Source: Rotaria sordida (Eukaryota; Rotifera; Eurotatoria; Philodinida; Philodinidae). From it: DNA of 64,000 nucleotides. Under the pieces are notes generated by a model, which did not search any database, had not been told where the DNA came from, and saw nothing but the letters and a program-made list of their open reading frames with translations. How positions within the stretch are numbered: position 1 is the first letter of the stretch; every line of letters begins with the position of its first letter. Positions 24,013 through 36,800 of this stretch are shown piece after piece. The position numbers were made by a program, and so were the translations under genes. The stretch covers positions 182,030-246,029 of the forward strand of contig CAJNOL010000119.1 in NCBI GenBank assembly GCA_905250125.1, written 5' to 3'.

Positions 24013-26939
24013 CTACTGTTTTAATTGAGGATGAACTTTTATTACATGACCAGTACCCTTTGTTTGTTGACCAGAACGAAATATTAATCGAGATCCTTCA
24101 ACAACATATTCACATCGATTACGAAATCGAAATGTAACTATAGCTTGTTTATTGGCATGTAATTCTTCCTAAAAAAAAAAAAAAGATAATATTATCGAAT
24201 AAATATTTCTATATAAAAATAAATAAATAAATTTTTTTCATACTTTATCCATTTCAATAATTAAAGCTGTTTGACGAATATTTTCTATTTGAACAGTTGT
24301 TTCAAAACCTTTACGTATTGATGTATTTGTATGATGCATTGAAAGATAAATTTCCGCAACAAATTCAAAACATGCCTCAGGATTTAATGTTGATGAAACA
24401 AGTACCATACCCTAATTGATTAATTTTGAGAAAAAAAAAACAAAACGAAATCATATTTAATTATGAATAAAATAAAATTATTTACTTTACGTAATCGACT
24501 GCCTCCTATATGAAGTAAACTAAGTGAAGCAGCCTGACCAGCACGAACTATTCGTCTTGGGACTCTATATCGATGTATAGTAGTTACATTAACGGGTAAA
24601 AATGTACCATCTAATAAAGGACCAACCAGATAACTTTCTCCTTCTCGTATTAAACCACTAAAAATAGAAAAAGAAAACAATCTAATAGATAGATTCTTTG
24701 AAACTTTTGTATTCATACCCTCTTAATGTACCACCAACAACAGCTGCACCCGATTCATTATTTCTATAGATTTCATCAATCTAGTAAAAATTAAAAAAAA
24801 TTTTAGAACAGAAAATATTAAATAAAAAACAAAACCATACTCGATATTCTACAGGTAATAATGAAAGTCTTTCTTGATCTTTAGTACTCAAACGTGGTGG
24901 AAGAATATTAAGAAATTTTTTTAATAAATTAATATTTTCACCAGTTACACATGATATAGTAAATATTGGACAAATACTTTTTTCAACAAACATATCAGCT
25001 GCTTTAACAAGATCTTCTTCATTTTGAACAACATATGGTAGAAGTTGTATAGAACTATTTCCATGTTTTAATAAATATGTTAAACAAGTTATTGTTTGTT
25101 GTATACTAGTATTTGAACATAAATCTATTTTATTAATTACAACAAAAACTGGTACATCCAATGTTCTTGCATATGAAAAATGTTCACGTGTTGTATCAAC
25201 TAAATTAAATTTCAAGAAAAAAAAAAGTGTGTGTGTGTTTTTTTTGTTTCTTTATCTCTAATTAATAACATACCAACACTTGATGGTGCATCAACACATA
25301 ACATTGCAAAATCAGCAGCATGTGCAGCAAGACCAAATAAAGTTGTTTTCATATATTTTGTATGACCAGCAAGATCAATAAATGTTATGACTAAAGATTA
25401 GAAGAAACAAAAAAATATAATGATTAAATGAATAATATTTCTTTTACTTTTAGTTGATCGATTACAAATTTCATTTGCTGTTCGACAACAACCATAATCA
25501 ATACTCTTTAAAAATAAAATAAAAAACATGATTAATTTAAAAAAGAAAATTTTATTTAACTCTAGTACTTAAGTTATACTATTTTCCTATTCAATCTTGT
25601 CAAGAACTTATTAGAATCATAATTTTTCTTTATTTAGAATAAGTAATGCAAAAAAATTCGTTTAAACAAATGCTTATCACAAATAGGTTCTGAACATTGA
25701 TAACGTTTATTTCGAGCTTTTTTTTTGTCTTTGAAATGATCACAAAGCGAACATCGTTTTCGTTTTGATTGTGTCGATTTTTCATTTAATTCTTCCGATG
25801 GTTGCTTCATCATAATTCACAGCAAAAACTTTATTTTGATTAGGCTGAAGAGCTATATTCAATTAGATTAGTAATGATTCATTGCATTGCGGACTAACAA
25901 TTGAACTTGTTTAACATTTTCCTTACCTTGTTATAATTTTGTTAGCTGATCAAGATATGAAGTCATATCAAACACTCGTAATTGACATAAAAAAAGGAAG
26001 ATGAATTTCTTTTTTTTTTTCATATAGTCAACTTTAAATTTTAAACGATGAAAAATGATAAATATTTTTGAAAGCTGAAAAGATATTCAAAATATTTTCG
26101 TTAAATTTCTATTTCCTACAATGTGAGGTCCAAATGGACCCGGGTTGATAGTATAAAAGTTAATAACATACTTCTCCTAGATTATTAAATCCAAGAATTT
26201 CATGTGTTATTGATGATGTTCTTCCTGTTTGAATTTCATGTAAATGTCGAAATAAATTAAGTCTTGCACGACCACGTCCATTATCAAGTTCACCATGTGT
26301 ACAAACACCAACAAGTGAGCTTTTTCCGCTATCAACTGTACCCAATACAGCAACACGTAAATCAATAAAATATTGATCATCAGGAACTTTTCGTACAAGT
26401 ACTTCAACAATATGTCGATCATTTTCTAATTTACGTTCATGAAGTATTGTTATTGATGCACCTAATCTATCAGCCATTTTTTTTAATGTTGTTAATGATG
26501 ATTCTAATTCATCACTACTAACACCACTAAATGTACCACAATCTTCAACACCAATTTCATATAAAGCTTCACCTTGTCCTTCTTGTAAACGCCAATTCAT
26601 TTGAGTTATTAAATGTTCAAGACGAAATGGATTTGGATCAACTAATTTAAGTTTATATTCAATATTACCTTCTTGAGGCTAAATGAAAACATTTCAATTG
26701 AAATTTTTTTTGAATAAAAAAACAAACCTCCGGTGGTAATCCGGTAAGAATGAATGGTGAACGAGATACTTGTTCATTATTATCCTCATCATCGCTTGGA
26801 CCAAAAAGGCTTGTCACATGTTGATTGATCTATATTTCAATAAATAAATAATTTTATTGTTTTATTAAATTAAATTTACTTTATTATAGCTAAATTCTGG
26901 TCGTCTATCATTCATCGATATAGGGTCCTGATTAGACAT
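24013..26939 (-). CDS. GTPBP2: GTP-binding protein of the GTPBP1/GTPBP2 family
   Basis: Ten exons (26880-26939, 26728-26829, 26172-26678, 25448-25505, 25274-25390, 24841-25199, 24719-24780, 24486-24657, 24244-24411, 24013-24168), 1761 nt, 586 aa, the normal length. MNWRLQEGQGEALYEIGVED precedes a translational-type GTPase domain with G1 GTVDSGKSS (~167), the RARLNLFRHLHEIQTGRTSS switch region, G3 DLAGH and G4 NKID, then beta-barrel domains resembling EF-Tu domains II/III. The family rescues stalled ribosomes with Pelota and supports exosome-linked mRNA decay; I cannot firmly separate GTPBP1 from GTPBP2. The ATG directly abuts a TTTATTTCAG acceptor. Intron 3 (25506-26171, 666 bp) holds a transposase remnant. 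Confidence 0.93.
25634..25813 (-). pseudogene. piggyBac-type transposase C-terminal zinc-finger remnant in GTPBP2 intron 3
   Basis: A 59-aa frame with the spacing of the cysteine-rich finger at the end of piggyBac transposases: RKRCSLCDHFKDKKKARNKRYQC, then CDKHLFKR. It lacks the catalytic domain. TTAA, the piggyBac target site, occurs near both intron ends (25556-25559 and 26160-26163), which may delimit a 600-bp non-autonomous copy, though TTAA is frequent in such A+T-rich DNA. Alternatively it is part of a host protein with the same finger. Confidence 0.5.
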
Positions 26940-27406
26940 CTGAAATAAAAATACTGATTTAGAAATATATATAGATTAATCAAATGGGATAGAAAAATTC
27001 ATATTATAGATGCCATAGAAATCCGAAATAGTCTTTGTAACAAAGCAAAAAAAAAACAGCTGATGAAGTTTAATGTCATTCTCGTACATGTCATAAAATG
27101 AGATTTTTCTCAGTTTTTAATATGATTGCGAAATATTAACCTACAATAAGTTTTTTTTTTTTTATCTGAGAAACACGAGACTATTATCAACAGATATAAG
27201 TATGACCTGAATTTTATATTCTTGAAAGAATTTCATCTTTTACATTCAATTGCATCATCTTCTGTAATAAATCTATGATGGAAAAAATTTCTTTCCTTTC
27301 AGAGTCAACATACTTGTATGTCGACATGTGATTGTATGTTTAACAAGAAAAAAAAAACAAGCGAAGGAAAGAGAATAAAAAACAATACAAAAAGAATGAA
27401 ATATAT

Positions 27407-29086
27407 CTAAGGATCTTCGCGAATAATTCGCCGTCTACGACTCATCATTTCAGTATTTTGTCTTGTATATCGATCGAATGTTGAACGCATAACACCTGAC
27501 ATTTGATTATAATCAGCAAAACGACGCCACATTATACGACCAAGACGATATTGTTCAATAACACCCCATTGACGAGATCTAAAATTATTAAAACAAAAAA
27601 AATTTTTTTCTCTTTGCTTTGTATCAAGTTACGATTAAAATAATATTTACGTTAAAGCACATCGGTTCCATCTCCACCAAGGTTGAGTTTCATTTGTAAA
27701 TCTTGAAAATTCTTCTTCTCGACAATAATTCTAAAATAAATAAATGGAATAAAAAATAAAACAAAATGAAAGATTCATTTTTTACTTTAAATGAATCTGG
27801 AAGAACCATATTTTTACGTAATAATTGATGTCGAAATCTTTCAGGCCAATATTTTCGAATAAGTGTACGTCGTTTTATATCTCTTAACATCATTCGACCT
27901 GGATAACCAACGAGTTTAGTACGTGATGGTTGATCAATATTGATCATATTAGTAACAGGTGCCAGGAGAGGTAGCTATTCAATAAATTCAAAATAGATCA
28001 TAAAATGAAGTGTAAATAATTTATTCAACTTAAAACTTATCGAAATTTTTTCTTTTTGTTCAGAATCTAAATACTAACTTCTCAATGAATCTATATTTCT
28101 TTTTTATTTGTTGAATACATTTAATAAGAAGAAAAAGACTTCCAAATAAAACATTGTTATTGTTGAGATATGTCATCAACAATTATCGTTCAAACGATGA
28201 AAATAACGTTATGTTTATAAATAAGAAATTAGAACAAGACTTAAAGTAGATGAACTAACCATGAAAGATCCCTAAATATGAGTCGTCGTTTTCAATCAAC
28301 TTTATACCAGTTTGTAGAACTCATTAAACTGATTATGATGGCATAAAGTGTTCTTCTCTATAGATTGTCTTTGATGGGTTAGGTCGGTCTCAATGTCAGA
28401 AAAAATAACTGAAAGCTGTTATGTCGGAAATTTTATTTTTTATATTATTTTAGTTCTTAGTATTCAAAATTTTAACAGTAGATATACCTTACTTGATTGT
28501 TCATATTTATACAAGCAATATAAATAGAAATCCTAGCTACGTCTATATTTTGAATATTTCAATACTATCAGTACATTAATTAAAGCCTTGTCAGATACCT
28601 CGTTTTCAATAGTCGATATTTTCGTATGCTTATGAGAAAAAGTATAAAACATAAGACTGGTAACTGAAATATTTAAAGTATCGACCTAGTTAAAACTTCT
28701 ATTTATATTAATTATTTAGATATGTACAGTCAATTAAGGTGCATTCATTATTCAAGTTTTAAATGTTGAGAACTAAATTAATGCAAAAAAATAAAATTTG
28801 TCAAATAACAGCTTCAGACATTGAAATCAACCGAATTCATCAAATATAATCTATGGAGAAGAACTCTTCATGCTATCGTAATTAACTCATTGAACTTTAT
28901 CAACTAATATAAAACCGATTGAAAACGAAGACTCACATTTGAAATATGTTCCTTTGTAAGAAAAAATAAATAAATGTAAAATAATTTCATTCTTTATTCT
29001 AACAATACTATGATCAACATGTATACCTGATTTGTAAATATATTCAGCCGAAGACTTCTTTGTACTTGACAAAGTAAAAATGACAT
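27407..29086 (-). CDS. MRPS14: Mitochondrial small ribosomal subunit protein uS14m
   Basis: The conserved body is in three exons: 27786-27974 (LVGYPGRMMLRDIKRR, ERFRHQLLRKNMVLP), 27651-27730 (WWRWNRCALT) and 27407-27578 (SRQWGVIEQYRLGRIMWRRFADYNQMSGV). This follows human MRPS14 (MWRDVKRRKM, RNRCVMTSR, LADHGQLSG). The family forms part of the mitoribosome head. The first body exon opens at a GAATAG acceptor with no in-frame ATG before residue ten of that exon, so I infer upstream exons 29027-29086 (MSFLLCQVQRSLRLNIF, a good mitochondrial presequence, ATG abutting ATTTCAG) and 28937-28951 or 28916-28951, all in phase 0. A conservative start is the ATG at 27945-27947. The intervening intron is about 0.95 kb. 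The C-terminus has an Arg-rich extension beyond the human end. Confidence 0.82.
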
Positions 29087-29294
29087 CTGAAATAATGAAT
29101 AATTGGAGAAGAAAAAAAAATAATACATTCGAATATTATCCGCAATTATATTTTTATTCCAAATATTAAAAAAATAAAGTTTACATTCACCGTAAAAATT
29201 AATAACTACTATTATATAGTATATAATAAAATACCAAAAAAAAATAAAAATATTAATAAAAAATAAAAATAAAAATCATTGCACCGTAGAATAA

Positions 29295-30392
29295 TTATAT
29301 GACATGAGCAAATAGAGCAACCATTGGACCACTTAATAGTATACTTTGTATACGTTGAAAACCGGCTTGAAATAATAACTGTTCATATTCATTTTGTGTT
29401 GCATCATATCCAATACCATCACCACATTCAAGTGCCATTGATATACTAGTTGATAATGTTGTTATATTTTGACGATTTTTATCAATCATTTTTTCAATAA
29501 CTAATAATGTACCATTACCACCACTTAATTGAATTTTTTTTTTTAATAATTTATAAATTTTTTCAATTAAATATTCACGTCGATCATATGACCAATCATG
29601 AAGAATATATTTAAGAGAAATAAGATCAATATTTTTTATATTTTCAATTATTTCATTTGGCCATTTATCTTCAAAAAAATCACCACCTATATAATGAATA
29701 TTAGAATGTTCCATATTTCTTGATAGAGCATAACAAGTTAATTTAGGTAAATCAAAATTAAATGCATTTATATGTGGATAATATTTAATAATTGTTCGAC
29801 TAAGATCTCCTAATGAACCACCAATATCAAGTAATGTTGAATATGATGAAAAATTTACATGATCACATAATTCATTAATTGTACAACGAGTAAATGATGA
29901 CATTATTGTTGCAAAATAAATCATTGGATCATATTTTTGTTCAAATATTGACCAAAGACATATTTGTTCATTACTATCTTCACTTGTTCTTGTACCATAT
30001 TTTAATGTTTCATTAAGTCGAAGAAAAAATGTATATTGACGATGATGATCCCAAACACCAATACCTAAACCAACATAATTTTCATTTGATGAAACAAGAT
30101 ATTTACGTGTAACATATGTACATTCATAACGATTTGAATTTGTACATTGTTTAAGTAAACGAAGATAAACAAGATATGATAACATTGTTAATGATACATT
30201 AGATTTTTTCATTTCTTCATATGATAATGAACTTGTTGGAGATTCATCAATCATAGTAAATAGATTGAGTCGAATGGCAACAAAAAGTACTTGAGAACGA
30301 ACAAAAGAACATATTGTATGTTTTAATAATGTATCTAATGTGGTAGTGACCAATCTATTCAAATTATTATCACTATATGATGATAGATACAT
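29295..30392 (-). CDS. SAM-dependent O-methyltransferase (COMT/ASMT-like, PF00891 type), intronless
   Basis: Single exon, 365 aa. The N-terminal half has the helical dimerisation domain. The C-terminal half has the methyltransferase fold: SAM loop LLDIGGSLGD (187-196), acidic pair in FNFDLP, GGDFFE, and the conserved KYILHDWSYD whose H265 matches the catalytic base of plant COMT/OMT enzymes, then LLVIEKMI and a C-terminal FQRIQSILL. Family members methylate small phenolic or indole hydroxyls; the substrate here is unknown. Lack of introns among intron-rich neighbours and the plant/fungal/bacterial family type suggest horizontal acquisition (inference). A TTAATTTAG acceptor 12 nt upstream of the ATG suggests it is expressed through the same leader-splicing route as native genes. 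Confidence 0.88.
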   Translation of the reverse strand: MYLSSYSDNNLNRLVTTTLDTLLKHTICSFVRSQVLFVAIRLNLFTMIDESPTSSLSYEEMKKSNVSLTMLSYLVYLRLLKQCTNSNRYECTYVTRKYLVSSNENYVGLGIGVWDHHRQYTFFLRLNETLKYGTRTSEDSNEQICLWSIFEQKYDPMIYFATIMSSFTRCTINELCDHVNFSSYSTLLDIGGSLGDLSRTIIKYYPHINAFNFDLPKLTCYALSRNMEHSNIHYIGGDFFEDKWPNEIIENIKNIDLISLKYILHDWSYDRREYLIEKIYKLLKKKIQLSGGNGTLLVIEKMIDKNRQNITTLSTSISMALECGDGIGYDATQNEYEQLLFQAGFQRIQSILLSGPMVALFAHVI

Positions 30393-30563
30393 TTAAAACA
30401 AATCTAAATTAAATATTTCAATTAAAACTAATTGAATAAATTAGACAAAAATATCTAACCACAAATATATTGACAATTTTTGTTTATAAAGTTTTGTCGC
30501 TAGTATTAATAGAAGTAAAATTAGATGATAATATGTGACAGACAGAAAACGACACCATATGGT

Positions 30564-30567
<4 letters not shown>

Positions 30568-30598
<31 letters not shown>
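30568..30598. repeat. (TA)n microsatellite
   Basis: About 15 uninterrupted TA units in the spacer between the O-methyltransferase and the SLC9C 3' end. The rest of 30393-30894 shows no gene. Confidence 0.95.
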
Positions 30599-30600
<2 letters not shown>

Positions 30601-30894
30601 TTGTTTTTTTTCAATCATCAGACAGAAAACTAAAAGTACAAGTAGAACAATCATCTCATTGGTTGACAGAGACTTCATCTTTCATAGACTTCGATTAAGG
30701 TGTCGCTAGAATAAGACTGAGTTATGCATGTCTCGAAGTGCTATGAAAAAAAAAACAACTGATTTTATGCATATGAAGTAAAACATGATTTTAAATTGAT
30801 AGAGAATTATTAATATTCTAGTGATGAAAATATCAAACAAAATTGACAAATTCAAAGAAGAATTAATCATCAATATATGTATATTTGTCGTTAG

Positions 30895-33800
30895 TTATGG
30901 ATTCATAATACGTCGTTGAAATTTTGGTAGACTTTCTAAAAATCGACCTAATAATGTTTTCTTGATCATTTCTTTTGAAGATTTGTCAATATTAGATTGT
31001 GTAATAATCTACAAAATATAAACATAGATTTTCTATTATTGATCACAATCTATTGTATTTACATGTTCATATTTAACACTAATACGAGGTAAAAGAATGG
31101 ATAATTTTTCATCATAACTAACATGTGTTAATAAACCTGGTAAATCTTGTGGTAAAATAAATTCATCATGAAGTGTATAATGATGATGAGAACTTCGAAG
31201 AACAAGTATTTTTGTTTCACTTATATTCTTTATAATAAATAAAGAATTATTGAAGTTTTTTTCTTTTTTAAATAAATTCATCATTATACTTACTAATGGT
31301 TTAAGACCACATTGACCAAATTCGATTTGAATAAAACATGGACCAGTATAAATCAATGATGAAATAATATTTTGTAATTGACCTACAAGAAATAAGAAAA
31401 TTCATATATTTCAAATGTGTAAAAAATTTCATCAGCAATTTGAAATATTTGTCGAAGTTAACTTTAAAATGTAGAACTGTAAACTTGTTATATACTAATT
31501 GAAACTATGGATATTATTGCAATCCACATATAGTCGTGGGTTGAGACTTGGTCTTTTTTTTTTAATGTGATCAGTCTACTCAGTTATACACACATCTAGA
31601 TGCGATTAAGCTGACCTGTTTATAATAAAAGTCTTGTAGAGTCTCAGAAGTTCTTGCTAGAGAAAAAACCTCATCTTTATCAGCAACTTCTTAGTCTCAG
31701 TATCTACTTACATACATCCTAGTTAAATTCACATGGGAAATTTTTCACCAGTTAAAAATTATTTAGTTTCGACGAGTGGCATAATAATTTTACGTTTCTA
31801 CATTTTAAAAACAACTAATTGACTTGAAAATTGTAGATCTAACTATTGTTGGGTTTTTATTAAAATATCAACTACCATTTTTTGAATAAATTTCGATTGT
31901 TTATAGTCATCGAAGTCGAACTTTCGTTATTAGATAGAACAACATTAGAATCATCTATCTGTGCAACATTCATTAGGTTCGAAGAAGTTTCTCATGGATA
32001 TATTTGTAGATTAACATCTTTTTCGTTGTCCATTTCTATTATTTTTCGTAGCAATCTAGGCTCAAATTATACCAAAATGCAGCCCAAATAGAGCCGTATT
32101 TTCTATACTATTAAAACTTTCTTATCTCGATCGTCCGACAGCATATATGGAATGGATTACTAAGTTGTTTCTTAGATCGTAATTTTATAATTGATATAGA
32201 TGAAAATTTATCTAAATCTATTAGTATTCAATCAGGAGTGCACCAAGGCAGTTGTTTTGCTAATATGGCCTTTATTGTATACCATTATGACCTTTCTAAT
32301 ATTTTTGATCAACCTGAGCATTGTCATCTATTTATCGACGATTTGACTATATTATATATATATATATCTTTCATATTTACATCTTTTCAACAATAATTAA
32401 ACAGCTCGAAAGGCAAAATTAACAAAGAACTGAATCATCTTTTAAAGTATATTAGAAAATGGCACCAGCCTGTGAATCCAGGCAAATGTGAATTTGTCAT
32501 ATACTATTCATGTTTTAAAAAACCCATTATGAATGTATTTTTTAACTCTACATAAATATCACAAGTCAAACAATTTAAATACCTAGAATATATACTTGAT
32601 GTTCGACTAAGTTTAAAGACTTTTATTAAATAATAATTAATTAAAATGAATAGGACATTCATAATCTTGAAATACATTCACAAACAATATCCATGAAGAA
32701 CTTCTTCGAACCTAATGAATGTTACACACATAGGTATTTTCAACGTTTCTCGATCTAATGACAAAAACTCAACTTCGATAATTATAAATAATCGAAAGTT
32801 ATTCAAAAAATAGTAGTTAATATTTTAATAAAAATCCAATAATCGTTACCTTTTCAATTAAAAGTCGACTCAAACACAGTCATATTCACTTATATGTATA
32901 CCTTGTATTAGAATAAGTTCATGTGATGAATAAATTATTTTGTGTTCAATTAAATATGATTCAGGTATAAGAAATGCATGTTTTAAATGACAATAAATAT
33001 GAACACGTTCTTGTTCTGTTGCATTGTATGGCTGAAATAATTTTATTTCAAATACTTTAAAATATATGTATACTAAGGATCTAACAAACCACTATATTCA
33101 AATATTCATACAAAACAGTTTCAGCCAATTGTAATGCAGTATAATGCCATATTTTTTCTAAGATTCTTAGATAATTAAAACGTTCAATAAGAACAATTAA
33201 ATCGTTTGATTTTAAATACCAAACCTCAAGTATATCAATTTCTTATATTTTATTGTTTTTTTTTTTACAAATTTCATTTTCTTACGAGAGTATTTGTAAT
33301 ACATTTACATGTTTCTGTATGTTTTTGTCCATTAAGTAAATCAATATGACCAATAACATCACCTGGTGCATGTAATAATCGATAGACTATTGTTGATTCT
33401 TTAGTTGGAAATAAATCGAGTATAGAATCATTCATATTAAGTTGAGAAAGAATACTTCTATTAACATTTAATAAATTTTCAGTATTATCAAAGAATAAAT
33501 GTTTTTGTTCGGAATCATCATCAAACCATTGAACTAAATCTGCATTTAATAAAGCATTCTTATCAATGATATCTATTTTTTGAACATCAATATGACATTG
33601 ATGACAAAGATGATGATTTATTAAATTAATTTCATTAGATTGTTTTTGATAATAGTTTGATTTTTGATTAAAAGAATATAAATCTTTTTTTGATTGTATA
33701 TTTTCATATGAATTATTTTCTTTATTTTTATGAAATTTTTCAATTGATAAAGCATCATAATATTTTGGCATATTTTTTATTGTCTATTAAAATTTAAAAA

Positions 33801-36800
33801 AAAAGTTTTTAGAAAAAATAAAACATATTTTTATACTTCAACATAACCAGCTGTGATAAAAAATAATGCTTGACAATCATTATTTACTTTATAAATATAT
33901 TCATTTAATGAAAATGATTTAACATGAAGACGACTCAAAACATATTCAAGTACATCAGGATCATGAAGCCATGGAAATACATGTAAAAAATTGAACTACA
34001 ATCAATATGATATATTGAAATTCTCTTTAAATCAAACTCACTGGGATAGGAAAGAATAAAACAGATGGAACAAGTTCTGTATGAAGACGTCTATTAATAT
34101 TCTAAATATTACATTAAAATATTTTGTATATCAATAAAAATAAAAATAATAATAATAATAATAAACACCTCTGTAATTCGATGCGCTTCATTTTCTCCTA
34201 ATAATCCTTTATTCGTCATATGATGCACCTAATCAAGAAAAGATAAATAAAACGAAAAAAAAAAAAGAAATTAAACAATAACTATATTTTTTGAATAATT
34301 AAGTAATTTTTGAATAGCTGTACGTGTTTTAACACTTGCTGATACATTTGGATGTTCACTTTGAATAAAAGCTAAAATTGAAATAATATTCTCTATTGTT
34401 GTTTCAAATTTTTTTTTAATTTTACTTAATTCATTAATAATTTCATCTCGTCGTTTTATTGAATCTTTATAAAAATGTTCTCGAATTTGATCAATTTCAA
34501 TAATACGATGTAATTTTGAAAGTACATCATCTTGACTTAATATATATGCTTTACATAATTCAAGTGAAAGTGTTACATAACGATTAGTTATTCGTTCAAG
34601 AAGAATATTTAAATTAACTATTATATACTATAGAAAAGAAAATTAAGATATTTATTATTGAAAAAGATAAATTTATACTTCAATTATTCGAATAAGACGA
34701 ATTATTTGAATAATAATAAGAATTTGCATCATAGACCAAATTCGATAAGAAATAAACTTAGAAGATATCAAACAATAATATTCAAAAATACATTCAATTA
34801 TTATTAATATCAAAAGAATAAATTCAATTCGATAATTAATCCATGTTCGAAAATAGATTCGAATACTATATGTATAAACCTATGTTAAAAATTATAGATA
34901 CATTAAAAAAAACTGTTAGTGCAATCTCTATGGAATTAATATATAAAACACAATGTAACTGCTATTACTAATCATAGGAAGATTGTCTTGGAACACATTT
35001 CTTCATTATCTTTTTACTTAATCTTTCAGAAATACAATAATGTGATAGTTAATATATGATAACGAACTGTTATTGATATATATGGTCTGTAATCGTATAT
35101 CAACAATGCCTGTCACAGTCTGAAGAGATGGGGACGATGCAAACTTCTACCCCATATACTTCAAAAATTCTTTTAGATCGTTTTTCACAATAATGGATGA
35201 TCGAAAAGTAATTAGACAGAATTTTTGAATATGAGTTCAAAATTTTTATAGGGCTTCTGGTTTAGAAGTTATGAGCTGACCTTTGATAGACGTGACAATT
35301 AAGTTTTGACGAACTTTAACACACCAAAAACTACTCAAAGTAGAAGCAAAAATTATTTCAAATACAACAAATGATAGAGCAAATATGTCTCAATAAAATG
35401 ATTTGTTAATGATTATTTAACTTTAGGTCCTTTGTTAACATTGAGTGTTTTAGTGAGGAATTTTATATCAATTTAGGCAAATCTTCACAATTTCTATGGA
35501 AAATAGCCTTGCAAAGTGATCTTAGCCATTCTTGAATGATTATCCTGAAACTTTTGATTGTTACATCATGTTGTAAAGTACAATTTTATTTTTAATTCTA
35601 TGCAAAAAAAAGGTCGGTCATATAGTGTATGCAGTAAATAAGACTATAGCAACAGAGAACATCAATTTCCTTCGTTCAAACTTAATTTATGGACCTCTAA
35701 AAAGGTAGACTCATAAATCAAAAGTCCTAAAAACATTTTGAACATATATTCGGAAAGAACACGAAATTCTGTTTCTAATCCAATGTCTTCAAATTTCCTT
35801 AGGCTTTTTAAAAAGACTGAAACGTAAATGAGCATTTTGTCTAATTACTTTTCGATTGCTCGTTAAACAAAAAAAAAAAAAAAAACAACTAACTTTAATT
35901 ATAAATTCTATTAGATAAATAATACTACAAACGCTTTGAATGATAATTAGAACTAGATTAATTTTATTTGATATATTTATTGAACATCGAATAATTGCTA
36001 ATGTTATCTAAAAGATAATTATATTTAAAAATAAAATATAATTATAAAATACAAACATTAAAAAGAATAACAAATATGATAAATAAATTGAATCGTTTAT
36101 GATTAAGAATATTGAAATAAAATAATCGCCATTTATTTTTGGGTATCTTCTGATATTTTCCCCAATCATTACGAATATAAATATATAAATTTTCAAGTGA
36201 TGATCTCTTAAATCGATATTTAAAATTCAATATTCTTATTGATAAAATCTATATATTTTCTTTTCTTACCAAATATTTCCATATTAAATCAGCGGTTTGT
36301 GGTCTAAAAAACAAAATACATGTTTTCTTTCTTTTTTTTTTCTCGAACAAATAAAACTATTTAAAATATTCTTACGTATAATAATATTTAAGTTGATCAA
36401 TACTAATATATTGACCTTTTCTATCGATTGCAAAATCACAAAGAGATGATAAAATACGAACAGTTTGTGTTGAAATTTCATAATCTCTATATTGTCTCCA
36501 AAAACTTGTCTAAAAAAAATAAATACAAATAAATTCTAATAACATTAGATTAACAATCTAACTTTTTGAATATTAATAATACGAATTCTAGCTTCTTCAA
36601 ATAAATCATCATATTGTATTTGATTAAATTCCATTGATATTGATCGATGACAATGAGAACATTGTATATTATGATCAATTAAATTAATATCTCTATAACT
36701 ATCATTATTAATCATATTTGTAGTATGAGGATTTTCAATTTGAAAATTTTTTTCAATAAAAATCCAATCAGCATTAGCTAAATATTTATTCTTTTTTAAT

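Noticed and set aside
36042-36230. Overlapping frames in SLC9C around the S1 exon
   Set aside because: Both cover the same exon; only one joins in phase with flanking exons.
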